Notes under the pieces: generated by a model | What the model saw: the letters and a program-made list of their open reading frames with translations, nothing else | Told to the model about the DNA's origin: nothing | The model's database searches: none | NCBI GenBank assembly: GCA_044226395.1 | Contig: JBGAHD010000004.1 | Coordinates: forward strand, 248,001-312,000 | Source: JBGAHD01 sp044226395 | GTDB taxonomy: Bacteria; Pseudomonadota; Gammaproteobacteria; Xanthomonadales; Ahniellaceae | DNA length: 64,000 nucleotides | Direction of reading: 5' to 3' | Shown: positions 9,065 to 18,068 of the stretch, one piece after another | How the letters are laid out: each line of letters starts with the position of its first letter | Position numbering within the stretch: the stretch's first letter is position 1 | Translations under genes and position numbers: made by a program

Positions 9065-11410
9065 ATGCATCGCATTTCCAGAATCCTGACGTGCGCCTTG
9101 CTCACGCTCGGCGCGTTCGGCGCGGCCCACGCGCAGACCACGATCACCAGCGGCGCGGCCACGTTCGTGCGGCCCGCCACGTCCGCGTTCGATACGTCGC
9201 CCACCGCGAACTTCACGGGCGTATCGTCCGTCGGCGCGGCCACGGACAGTGTCTTCGAGACTGGCTGGTGGTTCCGCGTCTCGGGCGACACGGCCGAGAG
9301 CTTCTTCCCGGTGCCCACCTCGATCACGGGCGCGGGCGATACGTCCACCGCCATCTGGACCGATGTCAACGCGCGTGGCTTGTTCGATGCGCGCGAAAGC
9401 GCGGTCGTCAGCCAGGCGACGCCGACGCCCGGCGGTCAAGTGCGCATGACCATGACCATCACCAATCGCAGCGCGAGCAATCCGCTGACGATCGATCTGT
9501 TCCACTTCGTCGATATTGACGCGGGTGGCAGCGCGGCTTCCGACACGACCGTGCAGCCAACCGTGGGCGCGCCGCTGTTGCGCGTCACCGACGCGGTCTC
9601 GACCGATATCGGCGAATACGCCGGCGTCGGCGCCAATGCCTTCAAGGTGCTTCCCTTCAGCGCGACCACGGACGTGGCCGCCCTGCTCAGCGACACCGCG
9701 GTCACGAATTTCGATAACGCCACGGTGCCGTTGGCCAACGCCGACATGACCGCGGGCATGCAGTGGACTTCGCGCACGATTCCGCCGAGCGGCACGCTGA
9801 GCGTGACGGCGATCATCGCGATCAACTCGCCGATCGTGCTGGCCAACGCCGACGTGTCGATCACCAAGACCGATGGCGTGACCCAGGTCGCGCAAGGCGG
9901 TTCGACCACGTACACGATCACGGCCTCGAACGCGGGTCCCGATGCGACCGCGGCCACGGTCGCCGACACCTTCCCCGCCGCGTGCACCACGGTGACGTGG
10001 ACCTGCGTGGGCGCTGGCGGCGGCACTTGCACGGCCAGCGGCACGAGCGCGATCAACGATGCGGTGAATCTGCCCTCGGGCGGTTCGGTCACTTACACCG
10101 CCGCCTGCGCGATCAGTGGCGCGGCCACGGGCACCTTGGCCAATACCGCGACCGTCGCCGTCAGCGGCGTGACCACCGATCCCAACGCCGCGAACAACAC
10201 GGCCACCGACACCAACACCATCACCGTCGCCTCGGCCGATCTGGCGATCACCAAGACCGACGGCGTGACGCAAGTCGCGCAAGGTGGTTCGACCACGTAC
10301 ACGATCACCGCGACCAATGCCGGTCCCGATGGCGCCACGGGCGCGACGGTTGCCGACACCTTCCCCGCCGGCTGCGCCACGGTGACGTGGACGTGCGTTG
10401 GCGCGGGCGGTGGCACGTGCGCGGCTTCGGGCACGGGCAACATCAACGACTCGGTGAATCTGCCCACGGGCGGTTCGGTCACCTACACCGCGACGTGCGC
10501 GATCAGTGGCGCGGCCACGGGCACGCTCGCCAACACGGCGACCATCACCTCGCCCGGTGGTCTGCCGGATCCGACGCCGGGCAACAACTCGGCCACGGAT
10601 TCCGACACCATCGTCACGCAGTTGGCGCCGGTGTTCTCGTACAACCCCGTTGCCGGCGGCACGGTCAACTTCACCGGCGGCACCACGATCGGCACCACGG
10701 CCTCGGCGTCGATCGCCGTGAGCATCGGCACGCCCGGCGTGGGCACCGGCGCGCCCGCGACCACCACGACGACGTGCGCGGTGCCCGCGGGCTTCGCCGG
10801 CTTCGGTCAGACCGTCACCGCCGTCGGCGCGGCCGCGAACACGACGGGTGGTCCGCTGACCGGCACCTGCGTGCTCGGCGCGGCCGTCGTCACCGCGACG
10901 ATGAACTGCAGCGAAGTGCAAGGCAGCACGCCGCCCGCGCGCGGCACCGGCAACACGGTGACGCGCACGTTCACGCTGTCGTGCCCGGCAGGCACCGCGG
11001 TGCCGCTGACGTCGGTGCCGGTGACCGGTTCGCTGATCAACCTGCCGATCCAGGGCATTGGTGGCGGCGCGACCACGTCGGTAGTCACCTTCTTCAACCC
11101 GGGCGCGGCCGCGGCGACCGTGACCTGCACCGCGCCGGCGGCGCCGTTCTCGGCAGCGCCGACCACGATCAACGTGCCGGCGGCGGGCAGCGCGACGGTG
11201 ACGGTGTCGTACAGCAGCCCGACCCTGGGCAGCTCGACTGGCGTGCTCAACTGCACGGCGGGCGCGCAGAACTTCACGTTCAACCTGCAAGGCACGACGG
11301 CGCAAGCGACCGCGGTGCCGACCTTCGGCGAGAACTCGCGGTACCTGTTGCTGCTGGCCATGCTCGCCATCGGCCTGGTCGTGATGGGGATGCAGCAGCG
11401 GCGCGTCTGA
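9065..11410 (+). CDS. secreted DUF11-repeat surface protein with IPTL-CTERM-like tail
   Basis: Large exported protein of 781 residues, probably displayed on or released from the cell surface. A signal peptide covers residues 1-23 (cleavage near AHA/Q). Residues 24-260 form a beta-rich Thr/Ser/Ala domain without a family I recognise. Two DUF11 repeats of about 129 residues follow (262-390 and 391-516), each opening with SITKTDGVTQ or AITKTDGVTQ. The remainder is another Thr/Gly-rich region with cysteine pairs. The C-terminus, VPTFGENSRYLLLLAMLAIG then VVMGMQQRRV, has the proline-threonine motif, hydrophobic helix and basic end of IPTL-CTERM sorting signals. The molecular role is unknown. The upstream in-frame start would lose the signal peptide, so ATG 9065 is used. 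Confidence 0.85.
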   Translation: MHRISRILTCALLTLGAFGAAHAQTTITSGAATFVRPATSAFDTSPTANFTGVSSVGAATDSVFETGWWFRVSGDTAESFFPVPTSITGAGDTSTAIWTDVNARGLFDARESAVVSQATPTPGGQVRMTMTITNRSASNPLTIDLFHFVDIDAGGSAASDTTVQPTVGAPLLRVTDAVSTDIGEYAGVGANAFKVLPFSATTDVAALLSDTAVTNFDNATVPLANADMTAGMQWTSRTIPPSGTLSVTAIIAINSPIVLANADVSITKTDGVTQVAQGGSTTYTITASNAGPDATAATVADTFPAACTTVTWTCVGAGGGTCTASGTSAINDAVNLPSGGSVTYTAACAISGAATGTLANTATVAVSGVTTDPNAANNTATDTNTITVASADLAITKTDGVTQVAQGGSTTYTITATNAGPDGATGATVADTFPAGCATVTWTCVGAGGGTCAASGTGNINDSVNLPTGGSVTYTATCAISGAATGTLANTATITSPGGLPDPTPGNNSATDSDTIVTQLAPVFSYNPVAGGTVNFTGGTTIGTTASASIAVSIGTPGVGTGAPATTTTTCAVPAGFAGFGQTVTAVGAAANTTGGPLTGTCVLGAAVVTATMNCSEVQGSTPPARGTGNTVTRTFTLSCPAGTAVPLTSVPVTGSLINLPIQGIGGGATTSVVTFFNPGAAAATVTCTAPAAPFSAAPTTINVPAAGSATVTVSYSSPTLGSSTGVLNCTAGAQNFTFNLQGTTAQATAVPTFGENSRYLLLLAMLAIGLVVMGMQQRRV
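9848..10609 (+). repeat. 387-bp tandem duplication encoding two DUF11 domains
   Basis: Two consecutive units starting at 9848 and 10235 are closely similar in DNA as well as protein. Long matching stretches run through the segments encoding DGVTQVAQGGSTTYTITA and GSVTYTA. The period of 387 bp is exactly 129 codons, so repeat number could change without shifting the frame. The high DNA identity suggests a recent duplication or gene conversion. Confidence 0.85.
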
Positions 11411-11434
11411 TTCGCGCGGCTTGAGGGAAACGAG

Positions 11435-11468
11435 AACCCGCGGTGAGCGATCGCCGCGGGTTTTTTCG
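11435..11468 (+). terminator. Rho-independent terminator after surface protein gene
   Basis: AACCCGCGG and CCGCGGGTT pair across a short loop and are followed directly by TTTTTTCG. It lies 25 bases after the stop of the surface protein gene and reads on the plus strand. Confidence 0.9.
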
Positions 11469-11503
11469 TTTTGGGGCGAGGGGTTGGGCAATTTCTGCGA
11501 ATC

Positions 11504-11942
11504 GGGACACCCATCAACTCACCCTCCCAAAGCGGTGAATCGGGACACCCATGAACTCGCCATTTCGGAGCGGTGAACTGGGACACCCATCAACTCGCCA
11601 TTTCGAGCTTGTCGCTCGCGAATCTTGAGTGTCCCGAATCGAGCATCCAAACTGACTGTCCCACGCGGTTCCTGGGTGTCCAGGACTCGATATGCCTTGC
11701 CAAATGGTGGGTGTCCCGAACTGCGGCGGGTGTCCCGAACCGCGGTGTGAGTGCGCATTGCGGTTGATGAGGACAAATCGGGACACCCACCAACTCGCCA
11801 TTTCGACCCTGTCGCTCGCGAATCGTGGGTGTCCCAAATGGAGTGCGCCTTACCGGTCGATGGGCTTGCCCGTCCATACCTAGCCGAACGGTGGGTGTCC
11901 CGAACCGCATCGCCCCACGCCTCGCCAATTGATGGGTGTCCC
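11504..11942. repeat. cluster of GGGACACCCA / TGGGTGTCCC repeats
   Basis: The gap 11469-12051 has no credible gene. It holds eight exact copies of a 10-base word: GGGACACCCA at 11504, 11542, 11580 and 11780, and its reverse complement at 11708, 11826, 11892 and 11933, plus degenerate versions. The first three copies are spaced 38 bp apart. Two 56-bp units (11580-11635 and 11780-11835) are nearly identical, and each starts with one orientation and ends with the other (one base off in the first unit). This resembles a REP/BIME-type array. I see no transposase nearby. Confidence 0.8.
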
Positions 11943-12051
11943 CATCACACACCAAACCGCAATTTCCACTCCACCCCTTGCCCTTTAGTACGCTGGGCAG
12001 CCCGACCCGGGGCCGCCACACTCGCGATCTGAATTGCCGAGACTCGAGCCG

Positions 12052-13449
12052 ATGGCGCTACTGATCGTTCTGGCCGCGCTGTGTTTCCTGATGTGGGTGG
12101 CCTATCGCGGTCACAGCGTGATTCTGTTCGCGCCGGTGGCGGCTTTGGGCGCGGTAGTGTTGACAGATCCGAATCTGGTCGCGCCGATGTTCACCGGCTT
12201 GTTCATGGACAAGATGGCCGGTTTCTTGCGACTGTATTTTCCGGTGTTCCTGCTCGGCGCGGTGTTCGGCAAGCTGATCGAGTTGTCGGGCTATTCGAAG
12301 GCCATCGTCGCGAGCACCTTGCGCTTGCTGGGTCCGCAGCGCGCGATCCTGGGCATCGTCGCGGTGTGCGCGTTGCTGACGTATGGCGGCGTGTCGCTGT
12401 TCGTGGTGGTGTTCGCGGTGTATCCGTTCGCGGCGGAGTTGTTTCGCCAGAATCAAATTCCCAAGCGCCTGATCCCGGGCACGATCGCGCTCGGCGCGTT
12501 CACCTTCACCATGGACGCGTTGCCCGGCACGCCGCAGATTCAGAACATCATTCCCACGACGTTCTTCGGCACCACGACCTGGGCCGCGCCGATGCTTGGC
12601 ACGATTGGCGCGATCTTCATTCTGGTCGCGGGCCTGTGGTATCTCGATTCGCGTCGTCGCGCGGCCGCGCGCGCGGGCGAAGGCTATGGCGAGGCGCTGC
12701 TCAACGAACCCGCGCCCTTCTCGGGTGATCGTCTCGCGCATCCGTTGCTCGCGATTCTGCCGCTGGTCCTCGTTGGCGTGAGCAACAAGCTGTTCACCGC
12801 GTGGATTCCGCGCTGGTATGGCGACAAGCATGAATTCGTGCCGGCGGTGATGGGCAATGCGCCGCCGGTGATGCAAGAGGTCAGCAAGGTTGCCGCCGTG
12901 TGGGCGGTTGAAGGCGCGCTGCTCGTGGGCATCATCGCCGTGTTGGTGACGGCGTGGCGCCCGGTGACCACGCAGTTCGCCGAAGGCACCAAGGCCGCGA
13001 TCGGCGGCGCCATGCTCGCGGCGATGAACACGGCCTCGGAATACGGCTTCGGCGCGGTGATCGCGGCGCTGCCAGGTTTCTTGGTCGTGGCGAAAGGACT
13101 CGCGAGCATTCCGCACCCACTGATCAACGAAGCGGTGACGGTGACCGCGCTCGCGGGCATCACGGGGTCGGCCTCGGGCGGCATGAGCATCGCGCTCGCC
13201 GCGATGTCGCAGACCTTCATCGCCAACGCGCAGGCCGCCGCCATTCCCATGGACGTGCTGCATCGCGTGGCCTCGATGGCCTCGGGCGGCATGGACACGC
13301 TGCCGCACAATGGCGCGGTGATCACCTTGCTCGCGGTGACGGGACTCACGCATCGACAGGCCTATCGCGACATCTTCGCGATCACGCTGATCAAGACGGC
13401 GGCGGTGTTCCTGGTGATCGCGGTGTTCGCGATGACGGGTTGGGTCTAG
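12052..13449 (+). CDS. GntP-type permease
   Basis: Inner-membrane transporter of about 465 residues with some twelve hydrophobic segments along its whole length. The layout and sequence (for example MALLIVLAALCFLMWVAYRG at the start, LLTYGGVSLFVVVFAVYPFA near residue 115, and the loop TMDALPGTPQIQNIIPTTFF) fit the GntP/gluconate:proton symporter family. The substrate cannot be told from sequence; gluconate, hydroxybutyrate or another small organic acid are all possible. ATG 12052 is preferred to a TTG six codons upstream, because the hydrophobic N-terminus begins there, although neither start has a strong ribosome site. It stands alone between the repeat cluster and the convergent ilv operon. 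Confidence 0.85.
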   Translation: MALLIVLAALCFLMWVAYRGHSVILFAPVAALGAVVLTDPNLVAPMFTGLFMDKMAGFLRLYFPVFLLGAVFGKLIELSGYSKAIVASTLRLLGPQRAILGIVAVCALLTYGGVSLFVVVFAVYPFAAELFRQNQIPKRLIPGTIALGAFTFTMDALPGTPQIQNIIPTTFFGTTTWAAPMLGTIGAIFILVAGLWYLDSRRRAAARAGEGYGEALLNEPAPFSGDRLAHPLLAILPLVLVGVSNKLFTAWIPRWYGDKHEFVPAVMGNAPPVMQEVSKVAAVWAVEGALLVGIIAVLVTAWRPVTTQFAEGTKAAIGGAMLAAMNTASEYGFGAVIAALPGFLVVAKGLASIPHPLINEAVTVTALAGITGSASGGMSIALAAMSQTFIANAQAAAIPMDVLHRVASMASGGMDTLPHNGAVITLLAVTGLTHRQAYRDIFAITLIKTAAVFLVIAVFAMTGWV

Positions 13450-13522
13450 GCATAACGCTCACCGCTTGATCGATCGCGCGGCGATCGATAGTCGCGAAGA
13501 CACTCGTGTCATTAGACGTGAA

Positions 13523-15115
13523 TTACAAGAACGCGCGATACGCCGCGTTCCCCGTTTCCTCGACGCGCGCATAGCCCAAGGCATCGAGATGCGCGGCGAA
13601 CTCGTCGTTGCTCTCGGCCGGCACTTGAATACCCGCGAGCACGCGCCCGTAGTCCGAGCCATGATTGCGATAGTGAAACAGACTGATGTTCCAACTCGCG
13701 CCGACGGCTTGCAGAAAACGCAGCAAGGCGCCCGGCCTTTCCGGGAACTCGAATCGAAACAAGCGCTCATCGCGAATGCTATTGGCCTTGCCGCCGACCA
13801 TGTAGCGCACGTGCAGCTTCGCCAGCTCGTTGTCGCTCAGGTCCTGCACGAAAAAGCCCGCCTGCGCGATCGCGGCGCGCACGGCGCGGCGCTCGTCGGC
13901 GCCGCGATTCAAGGCGAGACCAACGAAGATCTGCGCTTCCTGATCGTCCGCGTAGCGATAGTTGAATTCGGTGACATTGCGCGCGCCGATGATTTCGCAA
14001 AACCGCAGAAAACTCCCCGGTCGTTCGGGAATGCGCACGGCGAACAGCGCCTCACGCTGCGCACCCAAGTCCGCGCGCTCGGCGACATGACGCAGGCGAT
14101 CGAAATTCATGTTCGCGCCGGAGTTGATCGCGATCAGTTCTCCGCCCTGCCCGCGCCCGGCGCTGGCGTAACGCTTGAGACCAGCCACGGCGAGCGCGCC
14201 CGAAGGTTCGACGATGGCGCGCGTGTCCTCGAAGATGTCCTGGATCGCCGCGCAGATTTCATCGGTATCGACGCGGATCACGTCGTCGACATGCCGATGC
14301 GCCAGGCGCAGGCATTCGACGCCAACTTCGCGCACGGCAACGCCATCGGCGAACAGCCCCACGCGATCGAGCCGCACGCGTCGCCCCGCCGCGAGCGAGG
14401 CATGCATCGCGGCGGCATCGTAAGGCTCGACGCCGATCACGCGAATGCTCGGATACAGCGACTTGATGTACGCCGCGATGCCCGCGATCAAACCCCCGCC
14501 ACCAACCGGCACGAACACCGCGTCGATGCGCTCGCCGCGTCGCTGCCGCAGCAGTTCCACCGCGATCGTGCCCTGCCCCGCGATCACATCCGGATCGTCG
14601 AAGGGATGGATGAAGGTCGCGCCGTTCTCGGCCGCCAGTTGCCGCGCGTGCGCGTAGGCGCTGTCGAAATCCTCGCCGTGCAAACGCACTTCGCCGCCGA
14701 AATCGCGCACGGCGTTGACCTTGATCGCCGGCGTCGATGACGGCATGACGATCAGCGCGCGAATGCCGCGACGACGCGCCGCCAGCGCCACGCCCTGCGC
14801 GTGATTGCCGGCCGAGGCGCAGATCACGCCGCGCGCGGCTTGCTCTTCGCTCAATTGCGCGATGCGATTCTGAGCGCCGCGAATCTTGAACGAGAACACG
14901 GGCTGCAAATCTTCGCGCTTGAGCGACACCGGCACGCCCAGCCGCGACGACAAGCGCGGCGCGCGATCGAGCGGCGTCTCGATCGCCACGTCATACACCG
15001 ACGCGCGCAGAATGCGCTCGACATAAGGGTCCATGTTGGAAACATAGGCCCCCGCGGCCGCGGCGCCCGGCGTCGCGGTCGTGTCTTGCGGCAGCAGCGC
15101 GGCGTCGGCGTTCAT
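13523..15115 (-). CDS. ilvA: biosynthetic threonine ammonia-lyase
   Basis: Deaminates threonine to 2-oxobutanoate, the committed step to isoleucine, and is normally inhibited by isoleucine. The 530-residue protein has an N-terminal PLP domain: the Schiff-base lysine is in FSFKIRGAQNRI near residue 75, the phosphate loop in VGGGGLIAGIA, and CASAGNHAQGVA is present. Two ACT-like regulatory repeats follow at about 350-430 and 440-525 (each begins FAVRIPERPGSFLRF or RFEFPERPGALLRF), as in the allosteric enzyme rather than the catabolic TdcB. ATG 15115 overlaps the ilvE stop as ATGA. Last gene of the attenuated ilv operon. Confidence 0.96.
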   Translation of the reverse strand: MNADAALLPQDTTATPGAAAAGAYVSNMDPYVERILRASVYDVAIETPLDRAPRLSSRLGVPVSLKREDLQPVFSFKIRGAQNRIAQLSEEQAARGVICASAGNHAQGVALAARRRGIRALIVMPSSTPAIKVNAVRDFGGEVRLHGEDFDSAYAHARQLAAENGATFIHPFDDPDVIAGQGTIAVELLRQRRGERIDAVFVPVGGGGLIAGIAAYIKSLYPSIRVIGVEPYDAAAMHASLAAGRRVRLDRVGLFADGVAVREVGVECLRLAHRHVDDVIRVDTDEICAAIQDIFEDTRAIVEPSGALAVAGLKRYASAGRGQGGELIAINSGANMNFDRLRHVAERADLGAQREALFAVRIPERPGSFLRFCEIIGARNVTEFNYRYADDQEAQIFVGLALNRGADERRAVRAAIAQAGFFVQDLSDNELAKLHVRYMVGGKANSIRDERLFRFEFPERPGALLRFLQAVGASWNISLFHYRNHGSDYGRVLAGIQVPAESNDEFAAHLDALGYARVEETGNAAYRAFL

Positions 15116-16083
15116 GCGTAGGCGGCGTGGACGTCGGTCTCGAGCTCGACTTCGGGCGCGACGTGATCGAGCCAGTTGTGCTTGTCCGGCGTGCGACCAC
15201 TGAACAGACCGAAGAACGCGTCCTGCAGCCGCATCGTGATCGGGCCGCGACCACCATCGCCGATCTGCAGACGATCGATCGAGCGGATCGGCGTGATCTC
15301 GCAAGCCGTGCCGGTGAAGAACGCTTCATCGGCCAGATACAGCGCCTCGCGCGGCAGCGCGGTCTCGCGCACTTCCAGGCCCATGTCGCGCGCCAGCGTG
15401 ATGATCGAATCGCGCGTGATGCCCGACAGGATCGACGAGCTCATGCTCGGCGTGTAGAGCACGCCCTTGCGCACCAGGAACAAGTTCTCGCCACCGCCTT
15501 CGCTCAACATGCCATCGGTGCCCAGCGCGATGCCCTCGGCATAGCCGTTGCGCGCCGCTTCCATGCTGATCAGCTGCGAATTGAGATAGTTGCCACCGGC
15601 CTTGGCCAACGTCGGAAACGTATTGGGCGCGGCGCGCTGCCAGGAACTCACGCAGGCATCGACGCCTTTTTCCAGCGCCTCGGCGCCCAGATACGCGCCC
15701 CATTCGATCGCCGCCACCGCGGCTTCGATCGGCAGTTGATCCGAGGGCGCGAGCGCGAACTCACCCGCGCCGCGATACACGATCGGCCGGATGTACGCGC
15801 CGCGAAACAAACGATTGACCCGCAACACATCGCGACACGCCTGCTCGAACTGCGGCGCGTTGAACTTCGGCCTCATGCGATGGATGCGCGCCGAATCGAA
15901 CAAGCGCTCGATGTGATCGCCGAGTCGGAAGATCGCGAGGCCGCGATGTGATTCATAGGCCCGAATGCCCTCGAACACCGACGAACCATAGTGCAAGCCG
16001 TGCGTGAGCACGTGCACCGTGGCCTCGGCCCAGGGCACGAAGTGGCCGTTGTGCCAGATCAGTCGGGAAGGTTTCATGGCCAT
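15112..16083 (-). CDS. ilvE: branched-chain amino acid aminotransferase
   Basis: Transfers an amino group from glutamate to the 2-oxo acids of valine, leucine and isoleucine. The 323-residue class IV PLP enzyme shows HGLHYGSSVFEGIRAY near the N-terminus, the PLP lysine in TLAKAGGNYLNSQL, LSEGGGENLFLV, and AFFTGTACEITPI. ATG 16083 has GGAG seven bases upstream; a second ATG two codons later is possible. The stop overlaps the start of ilvA, and the ilvM stop lies 38 bp upstream. Confidence 0.96.
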   Translation of the reverse strand: MAMKPSRLIWHNGHFVPWAEATVHVLTHGLHYGSSVFEGIRAYESHRGLAIFRLGDHIERLFDSARIHRMRPKFNAPQFEQACRDVLRVNRLFRGAYIRPIVYRGAGEFALAPSDQLPIEAAVAAIEWGAYLGAEALEKGVDACVSSWQRAAPNTFPTLAKAGGNYLNSQLISMEAARNGYAEGIALGTDGMLSEGGGENLFLVRKGVLYTPSMSSSILSGITRDSIITLARDMGLEVRETALPREALYLADEAFFTGTACEITPIRSIDRLQIGDGGRGPITMRLQDAFFGLFSGRTPDKHNWLDHVAPEVELETDVHAAYA

Positions 16084-16121
16084 GCGCGTTCTCCAGTCTG
16101 TATCGTCTATCGAATGTCGGT

Positions 16122-16373
16122 TCAGGCTTGTTCGGCGCGCGGCAGTTGATCGCCCAGCGCCACCACGTCGTAGAGTTTTTCCAGCTGCCGCTCGAGCAAG
16201 GACAGGTCGCGATCGCCCTCGCTCAGTTCCAGTTCGACGCGCCACAGCTCGGGCTCGGCGTGCGGATAGGTGTGAATCGCCGCCACTTCGAAGCCGCGTC
16301 GCTGCACGGTGCCGAGCAGGCGCACCAGCGCGCCTTCGGTCCGCTTGAGCAGCAGGTGCACGCGTTGGCTCAT
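16122..16373 (-). CDS. ilvM: acetolactate synthase small (ACT) subunit
   Basis: Regulatory subunit of acetohydroxyacid synthase. It is only 83 residues long and is made of a single ACT domain (LLKRTEGALVRLLGTVQRRG at 8-27, then a second beta strand around WRVELELSEG). That length matches IlvM of isozyme II rather than IlvN or IlvH. ATG 16373 overlaps the ilvG stop as ATGA, so the two subunits are translationally coupled. Confidence 0.9.
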   Translation of the reverse strand: MSQRVHLLLKRTEGALVRLLGTVQRRGFEVAAIHTYPHAEPELWRVELELSEGDRDLSLLERQLEKLYDVVALGDQLPRAEQA

Positions 16374-18058
16374 GCCGCGCGCCCCTCGATCATTTCCACG
16401 TTGGCGCGACCCGGCGGCACCAGCGGCCAGACATTGCTGCGCGCGTCGATCTTGACGTGCAGCAGCATCGGGCCGGGCGCGGCGAGCAAGGCCTCGAGCG
16501 CGCCGCGCACTTGATCGCGACGCTCGATGGTCATGGCCTGCAGGCCGAAGGCCTGGGCCACGCGCGCGAAGTCCGGGTTGTCGGACAGATCAACCTCGCT
16601 GAAGCGCTGATCGAAGAACAGCTCCTGCCACTGACGCACCATGCCCAGCGAGGAGTTGTCGAGCAGCACGATCTTCACCGGCAGGTTGTAGCGACGGATC
16701 GTGGCGAGCTCTTGCACGTTCATCATGATCGAGCCGTCGCCGCTGACGCAGACCACGCGCGCGTCCGGCCGCGCCAGCGCCGCGCCCACGGCCGCCGGCA
16801 CGCCATAACCCATCGTGCCCAGACCACCGCTGGTCAGGTGCGCGGCGATGCGGTTGAAGCGGCAGTGCTGCGCCACCCACATCTGATGCTGGCCGACGTC
16901 GGCGCTGATGATCAGATCCTCGCCGCCGAGTTCCGACAACTGACGCAGCAGATCGGGCGCATAGATGTCCTCGCCCGGCGCGTCGTAGCGCCACGCGTGC
17001 TGCGTGCGCAGACCCTGGCAGCGCGCGCGCCACGGATCGATGTTGGACAGCGCGCACGACAGCTCGCGCAAGGTCAGATTCAAATCGCCACGCAGACCCA
17101 CGTCGGCTTGACGCAGCTTGCCGATCTCGGCCGGATCGGCGTCGAGGTGCAGCACGCGCGCCTTCGGCGCGAAGGTCGCCAGCTTGCCGGTGGCGCGATC
17201 ATCAAAGCGCGCGCCAATCACGATCAGCAGATCGGCATCGTGCACCGCGTTGTTGGCGGCCGGATTGCCGTGCATGCCGAGCATGCCCAGATAGTTCGCG
17301 TCATCGGCCGCGACCGCGCCCAGGCCTTTTAGCGTGCACACCGAAGGCATCTGCGTGCGCGACAGGAAATCGCGCAGCGTGCCTTCCGCGCGCGCCAGGC
17401 CCACGCCACCGCCGATGTAGGCAACCGGTCGTTGCGCCGCTTGCAACAGCAGGCGCGCGCGCGCCAGATCATCGCGATCGGCCGGACGCGGCAGCTGCGC
17501 GCGCGGCTTGAACGCGCGTTGCACCGCGCGCAATTGCGTCATGTCCTTGGGCAGATCCACCAGCACCGGACCCGGACGCCCTTCGCGCGCGATCGCGAAG
17601 GCTTCGCGAAGCGTCGCGTACACGTCCTCGGCCTTGCGCACGATGAAACTGTGCTTGACCACCGGCAGCGCCATGCCGAAGGTGTCGACTTCTTGAAAGG
17701 CATCGGTGCCCATGAGCGCGGTCGGCACCTGGCCCGTGATCGCCACCATCGGCACCGAATCCAAGAACGCATTGGCGATGCCAGTCAGCAGATTGGTCGC
17801 GCCCGGGCCGCTGGTGGCCATGCACACGCCGACGTCGCCGGTGACGCGCGCATAGCCATCGGCGGCGAGCGCCGCGCCTTGTTCGTGACGCACCAGGATG
17901 TGCTTGACCGTGCTGTCGAGCAGCGCGTCGTACACCGGCATGATGGCCCCGCCCGGATAACCGAACACGTACTTCACGTGCTCGGCTTCCAGCGCGGCGG
18001 TCAAGGCGCGCGCGCCGCTGATCGCGGTGCCCGTGCCGTCGTGAGATGCGTCAGCCAT
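16370..18058 (-). CDS. ilvG: acetolactate synthase large subunit
   Basis: Thiamine-diphosphate enzyme that makes 2-acetolactate (to valine and leucine) or 2-aceto-2-hydroxybutanoate (to isoleucine). The protein has 562 residues. The first TPP domain shows FGYPGGAIMPVYDALL and the cofactor-activating glutamate in VRHEQGAALAADGYAR. The TPP/Mg motif is SGDGSIMMNVQELATIRRYN and is followed by LPVKIVLLDN. Pairing with a short IlvM-type subunit favours the ilvG name, although ilvB or ilvI nomenclature is also used. ATG 18058 is chosen over one two codons upstream because GAGGA then lies seven bases away. It starts 10 bp after the ilvC stop. Confidence 0.95.
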   Translation of the reverse strand: MADASHDGTGTAISGARALTAALEAEHVKYVFGYPGGAIMPVYDALLDSTVKHILVRHEQGAALAADGYARVTGDVGVCMATSGPGATNLLTGIANAFLDSVPMVAITGQVPTALMGTDAFQEVDTFGMALPVVKHSFIVRKAEDVYATLREAFAIAREGRPGPVLVDLPKDMTQLRAVQRAFKPRAQLPRPADRDDLARARLLLQAAQRPVAYIGGGVGLARAEGTLRDFLSRTQMPSVCTLKGLGAVAADDANYLGMLGMHGNPAANNAVHDADLLIVIGARFDDRATGKLATFAPKARVLHLDADPAEIGKLRQADVGLRGDLNLTLRELSCALSNIDPWRARCQGLRTQHAWRYDAPGEDIYAPDLLRQLSELGGEDLIISADVGQHQMWVAQHCRFNRIAAHLTSGGLGTMGYGVPAAVGAALARPDARVVCVSGDGSIMMNVQELATIRRYNLPVKIVLLDNSSLGMVRQWQELFFDQRFSEVDLSDNPDFARVAQAFGLQAMTIERRDQVRGALEALLAAPGPMLLHVKIDARSNVWPLVPPGRANVEMIEGRAA

Positions 18059-18068
18059 GATCATGTCC

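Noticed and set aside
8534..11491. 985-codon frame on the minus strand
   Set aside because: Shadow of parE and the DUF11 protein; it consists of Arg/Gly/Ala runs with no domain.
11504..11942. CRISPR array
   Set aside because: Repeats occur in both orientations with uneven spacing and are only 10 bases long; no cas genes are present.
12034..12051. TTG start six codons upstream for the GntP-type permease
   Set aside because: The added residues are polar and have no ribosome site; the hydrophobic N-terminus begins at ATG 12052.
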